A stretch of DNA of 64,000 nucleotides from Saccharospirillum sp043196875 (lineage in GTDB: Bacteria; Pseudomonadota; Gammaproteobacteria; Pseudomonadales; Natronospirillaceae), in the NCBI RefSeq assembly GCF_043196875.1, contig NZ_JBEBMX010000001.1:620001-684000 (forward strand). Reading direction: 5' to 3'. The position numbers were made by a program, and so were the translations under genes. Below the pieces are notes generated by a model. It saw only the letters and a program-made list of their open reading frames with translations. It was not told the origin of the DNA and ran no database searches. This document shows positions 17,356 to 25,881 of the stretch, piece by piece; the first letter of the stretch is position 1; every line of letters starts with the position of its first letter.

Positions 17356-18345
17356 ATGAAAACATTGAAAGACACTCGCGCCATTGGCTTGGGTTGCATG
17401 AACCTCTCGCACGCCTACGGGCCGCGTCCGTCCGACGAAGACGGCATCAAGCTACTCAACGAAGCCCTGGATGCCGGCTACGATCACCTCGATACCGCCG
17501 CCCTCTATGGCTTTGGTAAAAACGAATCCCTGCTCGGTCGTGGTGTTATGCATCGCCGAGATGAATTTTATCTGGCCAGCAAGTGCGGCATGTTCAAAGG
17601 CCCGGATGGCAAACGCGCCATCGATGGTCGCCCGGACGTTATTAAAGAAACCTGCGAAGCGGCGCTGCAACGACTGAACACCGATGTTATCGATCTGTAT
17701 TACCTGCATCGCTGGGACAAGAGCGTACCCATCGAAGACAGCGTCGGCGCCATGGCTGATCTGGTCAAAGCCGGTAAAGTGCGCGAGCTGGGTTTGTCGG
17801 AAGTCTCTGCCGATACCCTGCGCAAAGCGCACGCCGTTCATCCGATCGCTGCGGTGCAAACCGAATACTCATTGTGGACGCGCAATGCGGAAATCGCCGT
17901 GATCAAAGCCTGCGAAGAGATGGGCGTGACCTTCGTTGCCTTCAGTCCGCTGGCGCGCGGTTATCTTGGTGCCAAGCTGATCGATCCGGCGCGTCTGCCC
18001 GAAGGCGATATTCGCCGCCAGATGCCACGTTTTACCACCGAACACTACGCCAAAAACCTGGCCTTGCTGGAGCCAATGAAAGCCATCGCCGCCGAGCACG
18101 ACGTCACCGTGGCGCAGCTGGCATTGGCCTGGGTGCTGCATCGTTCGCCGTCTATCGTCGCCATTCCCGGCACCACTCAGATTGCGCACATGAAAGACAA
18201 CCTGGCGGCAGCCGACATCAAACTGAGCAAGAGTGTCGTCGATGAACTGGATCGGCTGATCAACAAAGATACCGTCAGCGGCCCGCGCTACGGCCAGGCG
18301 ACGCTGGCGGAAATCGACACCGAAATGTTCAGCGAGATCGACTGA
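17356..18345 (+). CDS. Aldo/keto reductase
   Basis: A 329-residue NADPH-dependent reductase with the catalytic tetrad Asp46, Tyr51, Lys76 and His118 (HLDTAALYG, LASKCGMF, YYLHRWD). The C-terminal cofactor region reads SIVAIPGTTQIAHMKDN. A GCGGAGGAA site precedes the ATG. It is divergent from the FAH gene and may reduce a carbonyl intermediate of the same pathway, but it could equally be a general aldehyde reductase. Confidence 0.9.
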   Translation: MKTLKDTRAIGLGCMNLSHAYGPRPSDEDGIKLLNEALDAGYDHLDTAALYGFGKNESLLGRGVMHRRDEFYLASKCGMFKGPDGKRAIDGRPDVIKETCEAALQRLNTDVIDLYYLHRWDKSVPIEDSVGAMADLVKAGKVRELGLSEVSADTLRKAHAVHPIAAVQTEYSLWTRNAEIAVIKACEEMGVTFVAFSPLARGYLGAKLIDPARLPEGDIRRQMPRFTTEHYAKNLALLEPMKAIAAEHDVTVAQLALAWVLHRSPSIVAIPGTTQIAHMKDNLAAADIKLSKSVVDELDRLINKDTVSGPRYGQATLAEIDTEMFSEID

Positions 18346-18369
18346 ACGCTCAGCCTTTGCCGCCGGCCG

Positions 18370-18413
18370 CTTTATCCCTTAGCAGAGGCTACTTTATCCC
18401 TTAGCGGAGGCTA
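18370..18413. repeat. 22-base tandem duplication across the end of a LysR gene
   Basis: Two adjacent 22-base copies, differing at one base (CTTTATCCCTTAGC(A/G)GAGGC plus TA), occupy 18370-18391 and 18392-18413. The minus-strand LysR gene ends inside the copy at 18392-18413 (stop at 18394-18396), so the duplication carries a second copy of its last codons downstream of the stop. Confidence 0.9.
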
Positions 18414-19290
18414 CGCGGGCAAAGGTTGACGCCAGCACCCGGCTGGCCGGTGTCAGCGGACTTTCGCGGCGGTGGATGATGTACAGCGGGTAATCGGGAA
18501 TGGTTTCGCGCACCGGCACGTCCACCAGCAGATCGCGATACTGTGGCTGCTGCGCCAGCTTGGCCGGCAGCAGAGCGACGGCTTCGGAATGCACCAGCAG
18601 CGCCAGGGTCGAGGTCATCGAATAACACTCCATGCGCGGCTGCGGCGCGGCGAGCCCGGCCTGCTGAAAAATCTTTACCACCAAGGGACTGATATTGGCG
18701 CCGGCGCCGACGTGCACCCAGTCGGCCGGATCGAGCTGCGCCAGACTGGTGGCGTTGCGATAACGACTGCCAACGCTGGTCACCACCGCCATGCGCATGC
18801 GCTCAATTTCCTCGACGATAAATTCCGACTCTGACAAGGGTTCCCACAGCGGGCAGACCGCGAAATCGATATGGCCGGCGCGCAGCTGATTGATCGCCAG
18901 TGCCTGCAAACCCTCATAAATATCCAGCCGCACCTGCGGGCAATCGCGCTGAAACAGACGCACCGCCTGGGGCACCAAGTCGACACAGGACGAGGGCGCC
19001 AGCACGATGCGCACCGCGCCTTCCAGCTCGCCGCGCAGTTGCTTCATTTCATCCAGAGCGCGATCGGTTTCATTGAGAATCGCTCTGGCGCGCACCGCGA
19101 AGGCTTCGCCATAGCGGGTCAGGTCGATGCCTTTCTGCGAACGACTGATTAACGGCACGCCCAACTCGGCTTCCAGTTGGCGAAGTTTTTTCGACACCCC
19201 GGGCTGCGACTGATGCAACGCCTTGGCGGCGGCGCGAATGCTGCCGCTGTGCAGCGTCGCCATAAAGGCTTCGATCAGATCCAGCTTCAT
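18394..19290 (-). CDS. LysR-family regulator, probable pobA activator
   Basis: A 298-residue LysR protein with the N-terminal winged helix (MKLDLIEAFMATLHSGSIRAAAKALHQSQPGVSKKLRQLEAELG) and a full effector domain. It diverges from pobA, with a perfect palindromic LysR box between them. Known pobA regulators include PobR proteins of other families, but a LysR divergent from pobA is a standard arrangement for 4-hydroxybenzoate control. The extreme C-terminus lies within a tandem duplication. Confidence 0.9.
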   Translation of the reverse strand: MKLDLIEAFMATLHSGSIRAAAKALHQSQPGVSKKLRQLEAELGVPLISRSQKGIDLTRYGEAFAVRARAILNETDRALDEMKQLRGELEGAVRIVLAPSSCVDLVPQAVRLFQRDCPQVRLDIYEGLQALAINQLRAGHIDFAVCPLWEPLSESEFIVEEIERMRMAVVTSVGSRYRNATSLAQLDPADWVHVGAGANISPLVVKIFQQAGLAAPQPRMECYSMTSTLALLVHSEAVALLPAKLAQQPQYRDLLVDVPVRETIPDYPLYIIHRRESPLTPASRVLASTFARVASAKG

Positions 19291-19307
19291 CGGCGCTCCA
19301 CTACTCT

Positions 19308-19338
19308 ATAACCAATGGTTATCATGCTAACCAATTTA
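19308..19338. promoter_or_regulatory. LysR-type operator between lysR and pobA
   Basis: ATAACCAATGGTTAT (19308-19322) is a perfect palindrome of the T-N11-A form. A second half-matching site TAACCAATTTA starts at 19328, 19 bases further along the same face of the helix. This fits a LysR recognition site next to an activation site. It lies between the divergent starts of lysR (19290) and pobA (19429). Confidence 0.75.
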
Positions 19339-19428
19339 TCATCTACAGCAATAGGGTTGGCAGTGGTACTTTGCACTGACAAAGGCTTGCATCAGACTGA
19401 CAACAACAATCACGAGCGGAGGTAATGC

Positions 19429-20622
19429 ATGAGCCAGACTCAAAAGACCCAGGTCGCCATTGTCGGCGGCGGACCAGCCGGCATGCTGCTGTCCATCCTG
19501 CTGTACCGCGAAGGCATCGATTCCATCGTTATCGAACGCGCCACCCGGGCGCATGTGTTAGAGCGCATTCGCGCCGGTATTTTGGAATGGAGTGCGGTGG
19601 AACTGTTGCGCCGCGCCGGCGTCAGCGAACGTATGGATAAACAAGGTCACGCCCACGACGGCACGCGCGTCGCCTGGAAAGGCGAACGTCACCTGATGAT
19701 CGATTCGTTCAAATATTCGCAGCGCAAGCTGATGGCCTACGGCCAGACTTACATCACCGAAGATCTCTACGCCGAAATGGACAAGATTGGCGGCCAGGTC
19801 TGGCACGAAGCCGAAGACGTCACCCTGCACGAACTGACCGACAAGACGTCCTACGTCACCTTCAACAAAGACGGCAAAGCGCATCGCATCGACTGCGATT
19901 TCATCGCTGGCTGCGATGGTTTTCACGGCGTATCGCGTCGCTCCATTCCCGAATCGGTGCAGAAAACCTTCGAGAAGGTCTATCCGTTCGGCTGGCTGGG
20001 TGTGATGTCCGAAACCCCGCCGCTGGAAGATCTGTGGTATGTGCAGCACGAGCGCGGTTTTGCGCTGGCATCGCAACGCAGCCCGATGTTGAGCCGTTAT
20101 TACGTTCAGTGCTCGATGGATGACAAGGTGGAAAACTGGTCGGACGACCGTTTCTGGGATGAACTGACGCAGCGCTTCCCGCCGGACATTGCCAAGCAGA
20201 TCGTCACCGGTCCGTCGATTGAGAAATCCATCGCGCCGCTGCGTTCGTTTGTTTCCGAGCCAATGCGCTACGGCAATCTGTTCCTCGCCGGCGATGCTGC
20301 TCATATCGTGCCGCCGACCGGCGCCAAAGGTCTGAACCTGGCCGCCAGCGACGTTTATTATCTGTGGCGCGCTCTGACCACCCACTTCAAGGAAAACAAC
20401 GACAGCATGATGGATCGTTATTCCGAAGTGGCGCTGGCCCGAGTGTGGAAAACCGAACGCTTCAGCTGGTGGCTGACCGGCCTGCTGCACGTCTTCCCCG
20501 ACCAGTTGCCGTTCGAAACCCGCGCCCAGGAAGCCGAACTCGACAGCATCGCCGAATCCGAAGCGGGCCTTGCCTGGCTGGGCGAACAATACGGCGGCTT
20601 CCCGATTGAGGATTGGGGCTAA
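19429..20622 (+). CDS. pobA: 4-hydroxybenzoate 3-monooxygenase
   Basis: A 397-residue FAD enzyme that hydroxylates 4-hydroxybenzoate to protocatechuate using NAD(P)H and O2. The FAD-binding GGGPAG is at residues 13-18, the second FAD/NAD motif reads DFIAGCDGFHGVSRRSIP, and the third is LFLAGDAAHIVPPTGAKGLNLAASDV. YPFGWLGVMSETPP and the SIAPLRSFV region match PobA proteins closely. An ATG with an upstream GCGGAGG site starts the gene. Protocatechuate ring-cleavage genes are not in this window, so they must lie elsewhere. Confidence 0.96.
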   Translation: MSQTQKTQVAIVGGGPAGMLLSILLYREGIDSIVIERATRAHVLERIRAGILEWSAVELLRRAGVSERMDKQGHAHDGTRVAWKGERHLMIDSFKYSQRKLMAYGQTYITEDLYAEMDKIGGQVWHEAEDVTLHELTDKTSYVTFNKDGKAHRIDCDFIAGCDGFHGVSRRSIPESVQKTFEKVYPFGWLGVMSETPPLEDLWYVQHERGFALASQRSPMLSRYYVQCSMDDKVENWSDDRFWDELTQRFPPDIAKQIVTGPSIEKSIAPLRSFVSEPMRYGNLFLAGDAAHIVPPTGAKGLNLAASDVYYLWRALTTHFKENNDSMMDRYSEVALARVWKTERFSWWLTGLLHVFPDQLPFETRAQEAELDSIAESEAGLAWLGEQYGGFPIEDWG

Positions 20623-20651
20623 GTCACTGCGGGCTACGCCCTGGTGACTTA
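20620..20651 (+). terminator. Hairpin at the pobA stop codon
   Basis: TAAGTCAC (starting with the pobA stop codon) pairs perfectly with GTGACTTA, with CGGGC/GCCC pairing inside. There is no good U-tract; it may act with the stronger terminator at 20714. Confidence 0.5.
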
Positions 20652-20713
20652 GTTTGACTCGACGTATCCAAATGCCCTTCGGCATCCCGGATTTTCGTCC
20701 GGGATGAATCAAT

Positions 20714-20746
20714 AAAAAGGGAGCTACCGCCCGGCGCTCCCCTTTT
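20714..20746. terminator. Bidirectional terminator between convergent pobA and chemoreceptor genes
   Basis: AAAAAGGGAGC and GCTCCCCTTTT form a GC stem flanked by A- and T-runs on both sides, so it can end transcription from both strands. A second dyad (ATCCCGGA/TCCGGGAT) precedes it near 20684-20705. Confidence 0.75.
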
Positions 20747-20753
20747 GTAGCCT

Positions 20754-20783
20754 GCGTCCTGCGTCTCCCATCCAGCGTCTTCC
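20754..20783. repeat. GCGTCTCCC-type intergenic repeat fragment
   Basis: This short non-coding stretch repeats GCGTC(C/T) motifs and shares the 11-mer GCGTCTCCCAT with 47481-47491. It looks like a copy of a small interspersed sequence. Confidence 0.4.
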
Positions 20784-20797
20784 GGGCGCGCAGCGCC

Positions 20798-22420
20798 CTA
20801 AACCCGAAACCGTCCCACTGCCGCCTGTAATTCTCCGGCAATATCCGAGACTTCACGCGCCGACACCGAGGTCCGCTTCATACTGTCACTGGCGTGCTGG
20901 GCGCGACTGTTAATGCCTTCCAGTGTCTGACTCATATCATTGGCGACCCGGCTTTGTTCTTCTGCGGCACTGGCGACCTGAGTATTCATATCATTGATAT
21001 CGTTGACGCTGCGCGCGATGGCCTCAAGCGCTTCCCCGGCAGCACTGGCCTGCTCAGCAGCGCCACCCAGTTGGCTCTGGCTTTCACTCATGGATTCGAC
21101 CGAGGCACGCGAGCCGCTTTGCAGCTTGTCGGTGGTGTCGCGAATCTGCTCGGTCGAGGCCTGGGTACGCGCCGCCAGGGTGCGCACCTCATCCGCGACC
21201 ACGGCAAAGCCGCGTCCTTGTTCGCCCGCCCTGGCCGCTTCGATGGCGGCGTTCAAGGCCAGCAGGTTGGTCTGTTCGGCAACACCAGTGATCACTTCCA
21301 GCACCTCGGAAATTTCAGCGCTGTCCTGGTCCAGTTGATGGATGCGGTTGGCGGTTTCTTCGACCTGAGCGGTCAGTTTTTGCATCGCCGACGCCATACG
21401 AGTAACGATCTCACGCCCCTGCTGGCTCTGGTTATTGGCATCGTTGGCAGCGCTCGCGGCCTGAGAAATATTCTGGGTGACATCGGCGGCGGTGGAGGCC
21501 ATTTGCTGCATGGCGGTCGCCATCTGAGAGATTTCCATTTGCTGTTCGCTGGCGCTGTCACTGCTTTCACGCGCCAGCCGAATCAAGGCTTCTGACGATT
21601 GCACCAGACGTCGTGATGCCTGATCAATCGAGGTCACCATTTCGGTTAAATTGACGCGCATCTGCTCAAGCGATTTCATGGCAACCGATAGCTCATCACG
21701 GCCGCGTGCTGGCAACGGCTCATCCAACCTGCCTTGCGACAGATCCTGAGCGCCACCAATCATCAAATGCAACGAACGCTGAATATTGATAATCACCCAG
21801 CCGGCAATGCCCAATAACGCCGCCATACCCAGGATGACCGCCAGTCCCATCAGCAGATTCGATACCACGGCGGTCTGATCCGCCTGCTGCGTCACCCGCT
21901 CGGCATTGCCTTCAATCCGTACCGTCAAGGCTTCCATCTGATCGGCCAGAGCATCATAAGCCACTCTGAATTCCGGAAGTTGGGTCAGAGCGCTTCGATA
22001 GGAAACAGTAGCCTGCTCGACGATGTCCTCCGCAGTCGCGATGTATGACTGCAAAGCCGGCAGCACCGCATCCAGGGCGGCCAGGGTTTCGGTGTCATCT
22101 ATCAGGTTCTCGTTGGCATCGAGCTGGGCGCGAAAATTATCCGCGTGCTCAACCAGGTCAGCCTGCACGGTTGCCAAGGCTTCCTGGTCACGCGTTTGGC
22201 TGGCAATCAGCGCAGCCATCACGTCGGAACTGAGCGCGTCATGCATCATGTCCGCGGTCAGATGGTGGCTCAAAATAGAGGTATTGGTCAGCATGGCGCT
22301 CGCCGACCGATCGAGTTGGTTAATCCCTAGAAAACCGAACGCCCCGGTCAATGCCAGTGCCAGTACCGCAACCAGTGCCAACCCCAGCAGTTTCAGCTTG
22401 ATTGTCATAAATCCATTCAC
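20798..22420 (-). CDS. Methyl-accepting chemotaxis protein
   Basis: A 540-residue chemoreceptor. Transmembrane helix 1 lies near residues 8-30; a mainly helical periplasmic domain (about 31-190, four-helix-bundle type) follows; helix 2 is near 190-212; then a HAMP region and a long cytoplasmic coiled coil. The conserved hairpin tip is present (VITGVAEQTNLLALNAAIEAARAGEQGRGFAVVADEVR). No C-terminal CheR-tethering pentapeptide is seen. The ligand is unknown. An alternative start five codons into the frame (MTIKLKLL) is equally possible. Confidence 0.93.
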   Translation of the reverse strand: MNGFMTIKLKLLGLALVAVLALALTGAFGFLGINQLDRSASAMLTNTSILSHHLTADMMHDALSSDVMAALIASQTRDQEALATVQADLVEHADNFRAQLDANENLIDDTETLAALDAVLPALQSYIATAEDIVEQATVSYRSALTQLPEFRVAYDALADQMEALTVRIEGNAERVTQQADQTAVVSNLLMGLAVILGMAALLGIAGWVIINIQRSLHLMIGGAQDLSQGRLDEPLPARGRDELSVAMKSLEQMRVNLTEMVTSIDQASRRLVQSSEALIRLARESSDSASEQQMEISQMATAMQQMASTAADVTQNISQAASAANDANNQSQQGREIVTRMASAMQKLTAQVEETANRIHQLDQDSAEISEVLEVITGVAEQTNLLALNAAIEAARAGEQGRGFAVVADEVRTLAARTQASTEQIRDTTDKLQSGSRASVESMSESQSQLGGAAEQASAAGEALEAIARSVNDINDMNTQVASAAEEQSRVANDMSQTLEGINSRAQHASDSMKRTSVSAREVSDIAGELQAAVGRFRV

Positions 22421-22499
22421 TCAGCGACTGTCGTTTGGATGACTGTAGTGTCGCTTTCGCCAAAGGGTGAAACCGGGGTTACGAAATTTTACAACCCGC

Positions 22500-23273
22500 T
22501 CAAAGCAACACCTGCACCACGCCAACCGAGCTGGTCACCAACAACACCCAACCCAGCCAACGATAAAACAAAGCCGAATCAGCGCGTTGCAACAAGCTAT
22601 GGAAACGCAGGCCGAGGACGTGACCGATCGCCGCCGCCGGCAACAAGTACAACGCCGCCAGTAATTGCAGATCGACACCAAAGATCATAAAAGCACCGAG
22701 CTTGATGCACACCAGCACAAACCAGAGCGCAAAGAGCGTATCGCGCAGTTGATGCCGCGCCACATGCTGCGCCGCCACGGCAATCAATAAAGGCGCGCCC
22801 ACCAGGGAAGCGCCACTGATGTAACCGCCCAGAATAATGAACAACCACTCCAGGGGTTTGGAGGTGCTGCGGAAGGGTTTATTGAGAATGTAGCTGATCG
22901 AATAACTGCCGACGATGACAAAAATAATGGCACTCATCACCGCATCGGGCAGTGTCAGCAAACCAAAGACGCCGATCAGTTTTGGAATCAGCAGCAGCGC
23001 CAGCAACTTGCCCAGATAATTCCAGTCGATCGTACCGCCTTCAGCCTCGCTATCAGTGCGCGACTGGCGATGACTTTGCCAGACCGTCAAGGAGGAAAAC
23101 ACCAGCAGATGAATGCCGATGATCGGCAAAAACACCACCGGCCGGTCGGAGATCAATAACAGGAAAGGCAGTGATAGCGCAGCACCACCAAAACCCAGAC
23201 CAGAGCGCACAAAGCCACTCCAGACAAACACCAGGGCAATCAGCCCAAGCTGCACCAAACTGAGATCGGACAT
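22500..23273 (-). CDS. TSUP-family (TauE/SafE) membrane exporter
   Basis: A 257-residue polytopic membrane protein with about eight hydrophobic segments. The start SGFVRSGLGFGGAALSLPFLLLI and the SGASLVGAPLLIAVA motif in the second half are typical of the TauE/SafE sulfite-exporter family. The family moves sulfite, sulfoacetate and other organosulfur anions out of the cell. It stands alone between two unrelated genes. A link to the sulfatase at 3771 is conceivable but far away. Confidence 0.85.
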   Translation of the reverse strand: MSDLSLVQLGLIALVFVWSGFVRSGLGFGGAALSLPFLLLISDRPVVFLPIIGIHLLVFSSLTVWQSHRQSRTDSEAEGGTIDWNYLGKLLALLLIPKLIGVFGLLTLPDAVMSAIIFVIVGSYSISYILNKPFRSTSKPLEWLFIILGGYISGASLVGAPLLIAVAAQHVARHQLRDTLFALWFVLVCIKLGAFMIFGVDLQLLAALYLLPAAAIGHVLGLRFHSLLQRADSALFYRWLGWVLLVTSSVGVVQVLL

Positions 23274-23432
23274 CAGGAACCTCTAGACAACTCGCACCGG
23301 GCTCGAGCTTGTAGAACAACACCAGGCGGCTTTATTGAAAAAGAGCAGCCAGTGTAACCATTGGTCGCGGTTTGTCAGCCGCATCGACAACAAAAAGCGG
23401 CTGATCTAAGCTGGCAAGCAGGGAGGGGCGCC

Positions 23433-23879
23433 ATGAAATACAGTGTGCACGTCGACATCAAACGGCCGCGGGACGAAGTGATCGAACTTTTCGATAACCC
23501 CGACCACCTGCCGAAATGGCAACCCGACCTGATCGAGCTGGAACCGATCGCGGGCATTCCCGGCCAGCCCGACAGCCAGGTGCGGTTGGTTTACCGCCTG
23601 GGTAAGCGTGAACTGGAAATGATCGAAACGGTCGTTGAGCGCAAGCTGCCAGAGCGTATGGCCATGCGCTTCGAAGCCACCGGCATGACCAATCATATGG
23701 TGAATCGTTTCGAAGAACGGGGCGATGTAACCCGCTGGTATGCCGACAATGAATTTATCGGCACGGGCTGGATGAAACTGATGACCTGGTTTTTACCCGG
23801 CGCCTTTCGTAAGGAGTCGCTGAAAACAATGCGGCGTTTTAAACAATTCGTCGAGCACGATATTCACAACGACAGCTGA
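23433..23879 (+). CDS. SRPBCC-family protein
   Basis: A 148-residue polyketide-cyclase/START-like helix-grip protein: MKYSVHVDIKRPRDEVIELFDNPDHLPKWQPDLIELEPI is the usual SRPBCC opening. The ATG at 23433 with GGGAGGGG upstream is preferred over a longer frame starting at 23361. It probably binds a hydrophobic ligand, but no specific role is suggested by the neighbours. It ends one base before the convergent rmuC gene. Confidence 0.82.
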   Translation: MKYSVHVDIKRPRDEVIELFDNPDHLPKWQPDLIELEPIAGIPGQPDSQVRLVYRLGKRELEMIETVVERKLPERMAMRFEATGMTNHMVNRFEERGDVTRWYADNEFIGTGWMKLMTWFLPGAFRKESLKTMRRFKQFVEHDIHNDS

Positions 23880-23880
23880 A

Positions 23881-25269
23881 TTATTCCGTCTGCGACGACG
23901 AAGCCTCAGTCTCCTCATCCTGACCCAAACCGGTGGCAATGGATTCCGGCAATTTACGCCGCACCGAAGCACCCAGTTCTTCCAACACCTCGACCTGCCG
24001 CACCAGCGAACCGCGACCATCGCGCAACGAACTCCAGGCGTCATCGTAGGTGCGTTGAGCGGTGCCCAACTGATTACCGAGCTTCTCCATTTTCTCGGCA
24101 AAGATGCGCAGTTTGTCGTAAACCTTGCCGGCCTGATCAAAGAGTTTTTTGGCGTTGTCGTTCTGCCGCTCCAGGGTCCAGAGGTTGGCGACGGTGCGCA
24201 GTGTTGCCAATAAGGTGGTCGGAGTAACCACCACAATGTTGCGTTCAAAACCGTCGTTAAACAGTTGCGGGTCAGCCTGGAAAGCAGCAATAAAAGCTGG
24301 CTCAACTGGCATAAACATCAGCACAAAATCGGGCGCTTTCATGCCTTCAAGGTGCGGATAATCTTTATCGCTCAAGGCACGAATATGTTGGCGAACCGAA
24401 CCGATATGACGCTTCAGCGCAGCGTCACGTTCGAGGTCTTCTTCGGCGCTGACGTATTGCTGATAGTCGTTCAGCGAAACTTTCGAATCGATGATCAGGT
24501 GTTTGCCATCGGGCAGATAAACGATGAAGTCCGGCCGACGGTTCTGGCCGTCTTCGTCTTTAAAATTGGCTTCGCGTTCGAACTCTCGCCCGCGCTGTAA
24601 ACCGGCACTTTCCAGAATGCGTTCAACCTGCAGCTCACCCCAACTGCCCTGGAGTTTTTTATCGCCGCGCAAGGCGCGGGTTAAATCACCCGCCTGTTGA
24701 TTGAGCTGGTTATTCATTTCCTTAAGCGAATCGAGCTGAGTTTTCAGTTCGGCGCGACCCTGAGTATCTTGCGTATGGATGTCATCAACGCGCTTGCGGA
24801 ATTGCTCCACCTGCTCACGAAATGGCTTCAATAAAGCGTTGAGATTTTCCTGGCTCTGTTCGGCAAAACGTTTGCCTTTGTGATCGAAAATTTCGTTCGC
24901 CAGATTGGAAAATTCTTGCTTCAACTGCTCTTTGTTTTCCTTCAGCAATTGAATCTGTTCTTCGTAGTGACGCGCATCGGCACGATGCTGAGTTTCCAGG
25001 CGCGCCATCTGGTTATTGCTGTCGTTCAGCGAGGCTTCAAGCTGTTGCAGGCGCTGCCGGCTCGAGGCCAGTTCAGCCTGAGTTTCACTGCGTTGGCGCT
25101 CCGCCATTTGCGTCTCAAAGCGCGCCTGTTGCAAATCGCTTTGTTGTTGCTGCAAGTCACGCAGCAGACGTTGCCGCACCACGGCCATGGCGCCGCCTGC
25201 GATGGCAGCGCCAACCAGCGCCGACAGTAACAACGAGGTCCACACTTCGGTTAACACCGAGCCAGTCAT
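23881..25269 (-). CDS. rmuC: DNA recombination protein RmuC
   Basis: A 462-residue protein with an N-terminal membrane anchor (about residues 10-30), a long coiled coil (about 33-200), and the RmuC nuclease-like domain. Key blocks: GDKKLQGSWGELQVERILESAGL, RRPDFIVYLPDGKHLIIDSKVSLNDY, and NIVVVTPTTLLATLRTVANLW. RmuC limits recombination at inverted repeats and acts against invading DNA in some bacteria. It is a single-gene unit. Confidence 0.95.
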   Translation of the reverse strand: MTGSVLTEVWTSLLLSALVGAAIAGGAMAVVRQRLLRDLQQQQSDLQQARFETQMAERQRSETQAELASSRQRLQQLEASLNDSNNQMARLETQHRADARHYEEQIQLLKENKEQLKQEFSNLANEIFDHKGKRFAEQSQENLNALLKPFREQVEQFRKRVDDIHTQDTQGRAELKTQLDSLKEMNNQLNQQAGDLTRALRGDKKLQGSWGELQVERILESAGLQRGREFEREANFKDEDGQNRRPDFIVYLPDGKHLIIDSKVSLNDYQQYVSAEEDLERDAALKRHIGSVRQHIRALSDKDYPHLEGMKAPDFVLMFMPVEPAFIAAFQADPQLFNDGFERNIVVVTPTTLLATLRTVANLWTLERQNDNAKKLFDQAGKVYDKLRIFAEKMEKLGNQLGTAQRTYDDAWSSLRDGRGSLVRQVEVLEELGASVRRKLPESIATGLGQDEETEASSSQTE

Positions 25270-25304
25270 AAGGCGTATTCTCCTGCGATGACGAACCTGG
25301 ACAC

Positions 25305-25742
25305 TCAGGTCCAGACGCTCAAATCATTGTCGTTATGGGGCAGTTCATCGTTGTGGTGGCAGTTGGCGCGCAGCTTGATCAGCCGTTCCCCCCAGCGGGT
25401 GTTTTCGGCCGCGAGACTGGCTTCGTCGAGTCGCCAGTCGCGGTGTTCCAGACACACACTGAACCCCTGTTTGGCGCGTTTTAAGGTCCAGAGTATCAGG
25501 GTGTTTTCCCAGTCCGGCGCACCCTGAACGCACAACCATTCCAGCTGCTGGTCAGGTTCTTCTTCAACCACTCGCATGGTGATGGGCGCTTCCAGGTCGC
25601 TGCTGCTGAAGCGCCAGCTGTCGCCACCGGCGATACTGACCGTGCCCGACCACCAGGATTGCAGTCCGGTTCGGGTCGTCAACTGCTCCCAGATGCGCGC
25701 GGCGGGAGCGTCGATATCGACCTGATGAAACAATGTGACCAT
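25305..25742 (-). CDS. SRPBCC (AHSA1-like) domain protein
   Basis: A 145-residue helix-grip protein starting MVTLFHQVDIDAPAARIWEQLTTRTGLQSWWSGT, the typical opening of AHSA1/START-like ligand-binding proteins. The ATG at 25742 has a GAGGA ribosome binding site; a longer frame to 25796 is less likely. Function is unknown. It is divergent from the ROK-like gene. Confidence 0.82.
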   Translation of the reverse strand: MVTLFHQVDIDAPAARIWEQLTTRTGLQSWWSGTVSIAGGDSWRFSSSDLEAPITMRVVEEEPDQQLEWLCVQGAPDWENTLILWTLKRAKQGFSVCLEHRDWRLDEASLAAENTRWGERLIKLRANCHHNDELPHNDNDLSVWT

Positions 25743-25881
25743 GAGCGTCCTCAGTGTTATAGCGGGCCGCACTGGCCCGCGTTTTTTGTCGGCCATATTC
25801 TGACACGTTTTGGCTGTTCAAGTCGCCCGGCCAGCACTAAGGTGGCCCGATCTTTTCTGTTATCGCCAGACCCTCAACGCC

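Noticed and set aside
19558..20856. 432-codon minus-strand frame across pobA
   Set aside because: It is a mirror frame of pobA, which matches a known enzyme throughout; the mirror product has no recognisable domain.
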